Shown piece after piece: positions 42,414 through 48,237 of a DNA stretch of 48,237 nt. This stretch comes from Cryomorphaceae bacterium (lineage in GTDB: Bacteria; Bacteroidota; Bacteroidia; Flavobacteriales; Flavobacteriaceae): positions 1 to 48,237 of the forward strand of contig JABGTW010000069.1 of the NCBI GenBank assembly GCA_018646865.1, written 5' to 3'. The notes beneath the pieces are model-generated. The model had not been told where the DNA came from, ran no database searches, and saw only the letters and a list, made by a program, of their open reading frames with translations. Position 1 is the stretch's first letter. Each line of letters opens with the position of its first letter. Made by a program: the position numbers and the translations under genes.

Positions 42414-45266
42414 ATGCCTAAGGATAAAAATATTAAATCAATTCTAATAATTGGTTCAGGACCTATAATAATTGGTCAAGCCTGCGAATTTGATTATTCA
42501 GGATCTCAAGCTTTAAGATCTCTTCGAGAAGATGGCATCAAAACAGTTTTAATAAATTCAAATCCTGCTACTATTATGACTGATCCATCAATGGCAGATC
42601 ATATTTATCTAAAACCACTTACCATTAAATCTATTTCTGAAATTCTTGAAATTCATAGTGATATAGATGCAGTATTACCAACAATGGGAGGGCAAACTGC
42701 ATTAAATCTTTGTATAGAAGCTCAGGAAAAAGAAATTTGGTCAAAACATTCTGTTGAAATCATAGGTGTAGATATAGATGCAATTGAAATAACAGAGGAT
42801 AGAGAGAAATTTAGAACATTATTAAATGAAATTAATATTCCTGTTGCTCCTGCTGAGAGTGCTTCTTCATTTTTAAAAGGTAAAGAAATAGCTCAAAAGT
42901 TTGGTTTTCCACTTGTAATTAGACCATCATTTACTTTGGGAGGTACAGGTGCTTCTATAGTTTTTGAAGAGGACAAATTTAATGATCTTTTAACTAGAGG
43001 TCTAGAATCATCTCCTATACATGAAGTACTTATAGATAAAGCTCTAATGGGATGGAAGGAATATGAACTAGAATTGCTTCGTGATAAGAATAATAATATT
43101 GTAATTATTTGTACAATAGAGAATATGGATCCAATGGGTATTCATACTGGAGACTCTATAACAGTTGCTCCTGCTATGACTTTATCTGATACTACTTATC
43201 AGAAAATGAGAGACATGGCAATTAAGATGATGAAAAGTATAGGAGACTTTGCAGGAGGGTGTAATGTTCAATTTGCTGTTAGTCCAGATGAAAATGAAGA
43301 TATAATAGCAATTGAAATAAATCCTAGAGTTTCCAGATCCTCTGCCTTAGCATCTAAGGCTTCTGGATATCCTATTGCAAAAATTGCTGCAAAATTAGCT
43401 CTTGGCTATACATTAGATGAATTAAGTAATCAGATCACAAAATCTACCTCTGCTTTATTTGAACCTACACTGGACTATGTTATTGTAAAAATTCCAAGAT
43501 GGAACTTTGATAAGTTTGAGGGATCTGATAGAACTCTTGGTTTGCAGATGAAATCAGTAGGAGAGGTAATGGGAATTGGAAGATCATTTCAAGAAGCTCT
43601 TCATAAAGCTACTCAGTCACTTGAAATTAAAAGAAATGGACTTGGAGCAGATGGAAAGGGTTATAAAGATTACAACACAATCATAAATAAACTAAAGAAT
43701 GCAAGTTGGGATAGAGTCTTTGTCATATATGATGCTATTCAAGCTGGAATTTCAATAGAAATGATTCATGAAATAACAAAAATTGATATCTGGTTCTTAA
43801 AGCAATATGAAGAACTTTATCAATTAGAAAAAGAAATTTCTAATCTTAAAATTGATAATATTGAATATGATATCCTTTTTGAGGCAAAACAAAAAGGATT
43901 TGCTGACAGACAAATAGCATATATGTTAAATTGTCTAGAGAGTCAAGTTTATAAAAAAAGAGATGAATTAGGAATTAAAAGAATCTATAAACTAGTAGAT
44001 ACATGTTCTGCTGAATTTCCGGCGCAAACCCCATATTATTATTCGACTTTTGAAGAAAAAATCAAGACAAAAGATAATTATGAGTTCTCTGAAAATGAAA
44101 GTATAGTATCAGAAAAGAAAAAAATTGTGGTATTAGGATCTGGTCCAAATAGGATCGGACAAGGAATTGAATTTGACTATTGCTGTGTCCATGGTGTCCT
44201 TGCAGCTAGTGAATGTGGGTATGAGACTATAATGATCAATTGTAATCCTGAAACCGTTTCTACTGACTTTGATATATCTGATAAGCTTTATTTTGAACCT
44301 GTTTTTTGGGAACATATTTATGACATAATAAGACATGAAAATCCCTTAGGAGTTATTGTACAACTTGGAGGTCAAACTGCATTGAAACTTGCAGAAAAAT
44401 TAGATCGATATAATATTAAAATTATTGGCACTGAATATAAATCACTTGACTTGGCAGAGGACCGAGGAAGCTTTTCAAATTTATTGAAGGAGAATAAAAT
44501 ACCTTATCCTGACTTTGGTGTTGCTTCAAGTGCAAATGAAGCAGTAGAGTTATCTTCAAAATTAAATTTTCCTATTTTAATTAGACCTTCATATGTTCTT
44601 GGTGGGCAAGGAATGAAAATTGTAATCAATGAAGAAGAATTAGTAGAACATGTAGAAGATCTTTTATCTAAAATACCTAATAATAAACTTTTACTTGATA
44701 ATTATCTCGATGGAGCTATTGAAGCCGAGGCTGATGCAATTTGTGATGGTGAGGATGTTTATATAATTGGTATTATGGAGCATATTGAGCCATGTGGTAT
44801 TCATTCAGGTGATTCAAATGCAACACTTCCTGTTTTTAATTTGGGTGAATTAATAGTTCAACAAATAAAAGATCACACTAAAAAAATTGCTAAAGCTTTA
44901 AATACTATTGGTTTAATCAATATACAATTTGCTATTAAATATGAAAAGGTATTTATAATTGAAGCTAATCCAAGAGCTTCAAGAACTGTACCTTTTATAT
45001 CAAAGGCTTACGGGGAGCCTTATGTTAACTATGCTACTAAAGTAATGCTTGGAGAGAATATGTTAAAAGATTTTGATTTTAATCCTAAATTAGAAGGATA
45101 TGCAATTAAACAACCCGTGTTTTCTTTCAATAAATTTCCTGATGTAAACAAACAACTTGGACCTGAGATGAAAAGTACTGGTGAAAGTATTCTTTTTATA
45201 GATGACTTAAATGATGAGTCTTTCTTTGAACTTTATTCAAGAAGAAAAATGTACTTAACTAAATAA
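42414..45266 (+). CDS. carB: Carbamoyl-phosphate synthase large subunit
   Basis: SILIIGSGPIIIGQACEFDYSGSQA, MGGQTALNL, second half VVLGSGPNRIGQGIEFDYCCVH, 950 aa. Confidence 0.97.
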   Translation: MPKDKNIKSILIIGSGPIIIGQACEFDYSGSQALRSLREDGIKTVLINSNPATIMTDPSMADHIYLKPLTIKSISEILEIHSDIDAVLPTMGGQTALNLCIEAQEKEIWSKHSVEIIGVDIDAIEITEDREKFRTLLNEINIPVAPAESASSFLKGKEIAQKFGFPLVIRPSFTLGGTGASIVFEEDKFNDLLTRGLESSPIHEVLIDKALMGWKEYELELLRDKNNNIVIICTIENMDPMGIHTGDSITVAPAMTLSDTTYQKMRDMAIKMMKSIGDFAGGCNVQFAVSPDENEDIIAIEINPRVSRSSALASKASGYPIAKIAAKLALGYTLDELSNQITKSTSALFEPTLDYVIVKIPRWNFDKFEGSDRTLGLQMKSVGEVMGIGRSFQEALHKATQSLEIKRNGLGADGKGYKDYNTIINKLKNASWDRVFVIYDAIQAGISIEMIHEITKIDIWFLKQYEELYQLEKEISNLKIDNIEYDILFEAKQKGFADRQIAYMLNCLESQVYKKRDELGIKRIYKLVDTCSAEFPAQTPYYYSTFEEKIKTKDNYEFSENESIVSEKKKIVVLGSGPNRIGQGIEFDYCCVHGVLAASECGYETIMINCNPETVSTDFDISDKLYFEPVFWEHIYDIIRHENPLGVIVQLGGQTALKLAEKLDRYNIKIIGTEYKSLDLAEDRGSFSNLLKENKIPYPDFGVASSANEAVELSSKLNFPILIRPSYVLGGQGMKIVINEEELVEHVEDLLSKIPNNKLLLDNYLDGAIEAEADAICDGEDVYIIGIMEHIEPCGIHSGDSNATLPVFNLGELIVQQIKDHTKKIAKALNTIGLINIQFAIKYEKVFIIEANPRASRTVPFISKAYGEPYVNYATKVMLGENMLKDFDFNPKLEGYAIKQPVFSFNKFPDVNKQLGPEMKSTGESILFIDDLNDESFFELYSRRKMYLTK

Positions 45267-46733
45267 TTATTCAATTATTTTATCGTCAATAATAATTCGT
45301 TGGAAAAACTCCTCATTAGGTTTTTCTATTTCCTTATAATTATTAGTGCTAATACTTGATGAAGTATTTCCCATTATTTGATCAATAGCAATTTTTAAAA
45401 GAGGTTCCTCAGAATCACCTAGTACACCAGGATTCAATAAAGATTCTTTAATAAATATATCTGGTTCAAGACCATTTGGAAAATCTGTATATCCAGCAAC
45501 ATTTCCAATTTTAAGAACTATAGGTTGCATTGCATACATATGATTAGGATTTTTATCTTTTGATTCATTTATATAATCATAAACAGTAATAGATCCTTGA
45601 TTTTTACCGACTGTAAAATCTCCAATGTGTATAACATCTATATATGGATCTAGACCATTTATCAATAACTCACTTGCAGATGCAGTTCTCGCAGAAGTTA
45701 GAACAAAGACTCTATTTAGATTTAGAGACGCTATTGACTGATTATTTTCTAGTTTATTAGTAAACTTATTTAAAAGTGATTCTGGACTATTTTCATTCCA
45801 ATAATTCATGAGTTTAGAATTCCACCTTTCTTTTGCAAAAACCTGATTGTTAAATTGACCAGTAATCATTGAAGCTAGATTTATTGAAGTTGATATTCTT
45901 CCGCCAGGATTGTATCTTAAATCAATTACAAGCTCTTCAGCTCCATTAGATAAGAAATTTGAAAAAACATCATTAAGTTCAGAATTATAATCTTTGTTTT
46001 CTGATTCAACAAGCCCAAGAAACTGGTTATACATTAGATAAGCAATTTTTTTACCACCACTATCTATAACTTTGGATATATGTACAGGATTTTTAACAAT
46101 TCTTGATTTTACAAGAGTTAAATTCTCTTGTCCCGGGATTATATTAGCACACTCATTATTTACATTGTAACTAAGTTCAGAGAATTTAATTGAGTAAGTA
46201 TTGTTTTCATTATTAAAGAGAAGATCTCTGTAATTGTCTCTAGTAAGTTTAGTACCATTTATTTCACTAAATATCATACCTCTTTTAATACCCTTAGACT
46301 CTGCATCAGAATTTTTATGAACATATCTAACAAAGCCAAATATATTTTGATCATTACACTCAACGTAAAGACCAAACTCCATACCATCAGAGTTGTCTAT
46401 ACCTTGAAGCATATTCTGAAGTTCAATGTAATCATCTACAATCCAACTAAAATCATCATCTGGATGTAATAGTGAATTAAAGAATGATTCTGGATTCGAA
46501 TTTTGACTAAGATAATATGCATAATCAGATTCATTTTCTGATTTACTGTCTGATAAATTAACAACACTTTCTTGCCAATAGTAGTATTGATTTAGGCCTT
46601 GCCAAATAAAGTCACTAATTTCAAGATCTGTTTCAAGTCTAATTATATTAGGATCATCATCATCATTTTTTTTACAACTACTAAAGATGACTATACTTGC
46701 TAAAAGTAAAAAATTGATTTTTTTCATTAACAT
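45267..46733 (-). CDS. S41 family peptidase, lipoprotein with PDZ-like region
   Basis: Lipobox-like IVIFSSCKKNDDDDP; ELVIDLRYNPGGRISTSINLAS, VFVLTSARTASASELLINGL, VGKNQGS; start possibly the second Met (46727). Confidence 0.9.
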   Translation of the reverse strand: MLMKKINFLLLASIVIFSSCKKNDDDDPNIIRLETDLEISDFIWQGLNQYYYWQESVVNLSDSKSENESDYAYYLSQNSNPESFFNSLLHPDDDFSWIVDDYIELQNMLQGIDNSDGMEFGLYVECNDQNIFGFVRYVHKNSDAESKGIKRGMIFSEINGTKLTRDNYRDLLFNNENNTYSIKFSELSYNVNNECANIIPGQENLTLVKSRIVKNPVHISKVIDSGGKKIAYLMYNQFLGLVESENKDYNSELNDVFSNFLSNGAEELVIDLRYNPGGRISTSINLASMITGQFNNQVFAKERWNSKLMNYWNENSPESLLNKFTNKLENNQSIASLNLNRVFVLTSARTASASELLINGLDPYIDVIHIGDFTVGKNQGSITVYDYINESKDKNPNHMYAMQPIVLKIGNVAGYTDFPNGLEPDIFIKESLLNPGVLGDSEEPLLKIAIDQIMGNTSSSISTNNYKEIEKPNEEFFQRIIIDDKIIE

Positions 46734-46743
46734 AAAAGTAAAA

Positions 46744-48087
46744 CTATATTCCAGTGTAATTGTAGGGTGAGATTTGTTTTAACTCATTTTTAATACTATT
46801 ATCAACATCAAGTTTATCAATAAATTCATGCAAAGACTTTTTATCAACCTTTTCATTGCTTCTAGTAAGTTCCTTCATTATTTCATATGGATTACTATAT
46901 CCTTCACGTCTTAAAATTGTCTGAATTGCCTCTGAAACTACAATCCAATTATCTTCAATATCTTTATTAATCTTTACTTCACTAACATAGATTTTTTTTA
47001 ATCCTTTAAGTAGAGATTCAAAAGAAATGAGTGTATGACCAAAAGGAACTCCGATATTCCTTAAAACTGTACTATCGGATAGATCTCTTTGTAGCCTTGA
47101 TTTAGTTAGTTTATTTGAAAAAAAATAAAATGTTGAATTAGCTAAACCTAAATTTCCTTCAGAATTTTCAAAATCAATAGGATTTACCTTGTGAGGCATA
47201 GCAGATGAACCAACTTCATCTTTAATAATTTTTTGTTTAAAGTAGTCATTTGAGATATATGTCCAAATATCTACACACATGTCTAAAAGAATATTGTTAA
47301 TTCTTCTACAATTGTCACATAAAGCAGCAAAGGAATCATAATGCTCAATTTGTGTTGTTGGGAATGAATAGTTTAATTCCAATTCTTTTTCAATAAAATT
47401 TTCTCCAAATTTTTTCCAATCAATATTGGGATAAGCCACTTTATGAGCATTGAAGTTTCCAACGGCACCAGCAAATTTTGCAGAATTGGGTATACTTTTT
47501 AAAGATTTTATTTGTTCATTTATCCTAGTCCAAAATACTTTAAATTCTTTTCCAAGTTTAGTTGGTGATGCGGGTTGACCATGAGTTCTAGCAATTATTG
47601 TAACATCTTTGAGCTCTTGACATTTGTCATCAATTGCATTAAGCACTTTTTGAATTTTTGGCATGTAAACATTATTAATAAAATCTTTTATAGATAATGG
47701 AATGGCTGAATTGTTAACATCCTGAGATGTAAGACCAAAATGTATGAATTCCTTGAATTCACTAATACCTAGAGTTTCAAATTTCTGTTTTATAAAATAT
47801 TCAACTGCTTTGACATCATGATTTGTAATTTTTTCAATTTTTTTTATTTCAATTGCATCTTTATTTGAGAAATCAATATATATTTTTCTTAGTTCATCAA
47901 ATTTATTAGGATTGAAATTATTTAATTGTGGTATTCCTAGATTACAGAGAGAAATAAAATATTCAATCTCAACTTTTAATCTATAAAAAATTAATGCTCT
48001 TTCACTAAAATAGTCACTTAAAACTTCTGTTTTCTCAAAATATCTTCCATCTATAGGAGATATTGAATTTAAATTGAACTCATTCAT
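46744..48087 (-). CDS. purB: Adenylosuccinate lyase
   Basis: LNSISPIDGRYFEKTEVLSDYFSE, IARTHGQPASPTKLGKE, DEVGSSAMPHKVNPIDFENSEGN. Confidence 0.97.
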   Translation of the reverse strand: MNEFNLNSISPIDGRYFEKTEVLSDYFSERALIFYRLKVEIEYFISLCNLGIPQLNNFNPNKFDELRKIYIDFSNKDAIEIKKIEKITNHDVKAVEYFIKQKFETLGISEFKEFIHFGLTSQDVNNSAIPLSIKDFINNVYMPKIQKVLNAIDDKCQELKDVTIIARTHGQPASPTKLGKEFKVFWTRINEQIKSLKSIPNSAKFAGAVGNFNAHKVAYPNIDWKKFGENFIEKELELNYSFPTTQIEHYDSFAALCDNCRRINNILLDMCVDIWTYISNDYFKQKIIKDEVGSSAMPHKVNPIDFENSEGNLGLANSTFYFFSNKLTKSRLQRDLSDSTVLRNIGVPFGHTLISFESLLKGLKKIYVSEVKINKDIEDNWIVVSEAIQTILRREGYSNPYEIMKELTRSNEKVDKKSLHEFIDKLDVDNSIKNELKQISPYNYTGI

Positions 48088-48117
48088 TGTGTAAAGATAA
48101 GCTAACTGGACAGTATA

Positions 48118-48237
48118 TTAAAATTCAAGTAACTTGTATTCATCATAACATTCACTAATAGCCTCCATTATTTGTAGGTCATTTGCTTGTTGAATAAAAG
48201 TGTCTGAGAAATTACAATTTCTTAGAATTTCATCAAT
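48118..48237 (-). CDS. C-terminal end of an unidentified protein (5' part beyond window)
   Basis: Open minus-strand frame to the window edge: IDEILRNCNFSDTFIQQANDLQIMEAISECYDEYKLLEF*. Confidence 0.5.
   Translation of the reverse strand: MDEILRNCNFSDTFIQQANDLQIMEAISECYDEYKLLEF

Noticed and set aside
1-48237. tRNA/rRNA genes, IS elements, prophage, toxin-antitoxin or defence systems
   Set aside because: None recognised; almost all of the window is accounted for by housekeeping CDSs

Overview
48.2 kb of a low-GC, gene-dense Bacteroidota genome, most likely a streamlined marine flavobacterium (inferred from gene order, protein style, absent Shine-Dalgarno motifs and TAnnTTTG promoter elements). 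The left 18 kb is 3' yidC, mnmA and one long str/S10/spc/alpha ribosomal super-operon (rpsL to rplQ) closed by a strong hairpin terminator. Then come carA, eno, gltA, argS, folD, a VOC protein, a NamZ/DUF1343 protein, a LolC/FtsX-like permease, a CBS/CysK-like enzyme, an M28 peptidase, an acyl-CoA dehydrogenase, purL, an MsbA-like ABC transporter, a GT2 glycosyltransferase, a DUF4199-like protein, an L31B with a repeat tail, mtaB, a small GNAT, rpmH, carB, an S41 peptidase and purB. The most interesting locus is argS-folD (about 23.74-24.28 kb). A 60-aa minus-strand ORF reads as a proteorhodopsin whose helix-A region is joined in frame to its helix-G end (AINKIGFGLVVYNLAVSK, with the position of the retinal-binding Lys kept). 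The ~5.5 helices between are missing and the junction is a GGTAATGGTAAT direct repeat. Divergent from it is a 52-aa ORF that looks like the N-terminus of a Brp/Blh beta-carotene dioxygenase, stopping just after a degenerate INGAND (expected HGxxD) motif. Together they look like a collapsed rhodopsin/retinal module, although an assembly deletion has to be excluded. All calls are from reading the sequence; no searches were run.
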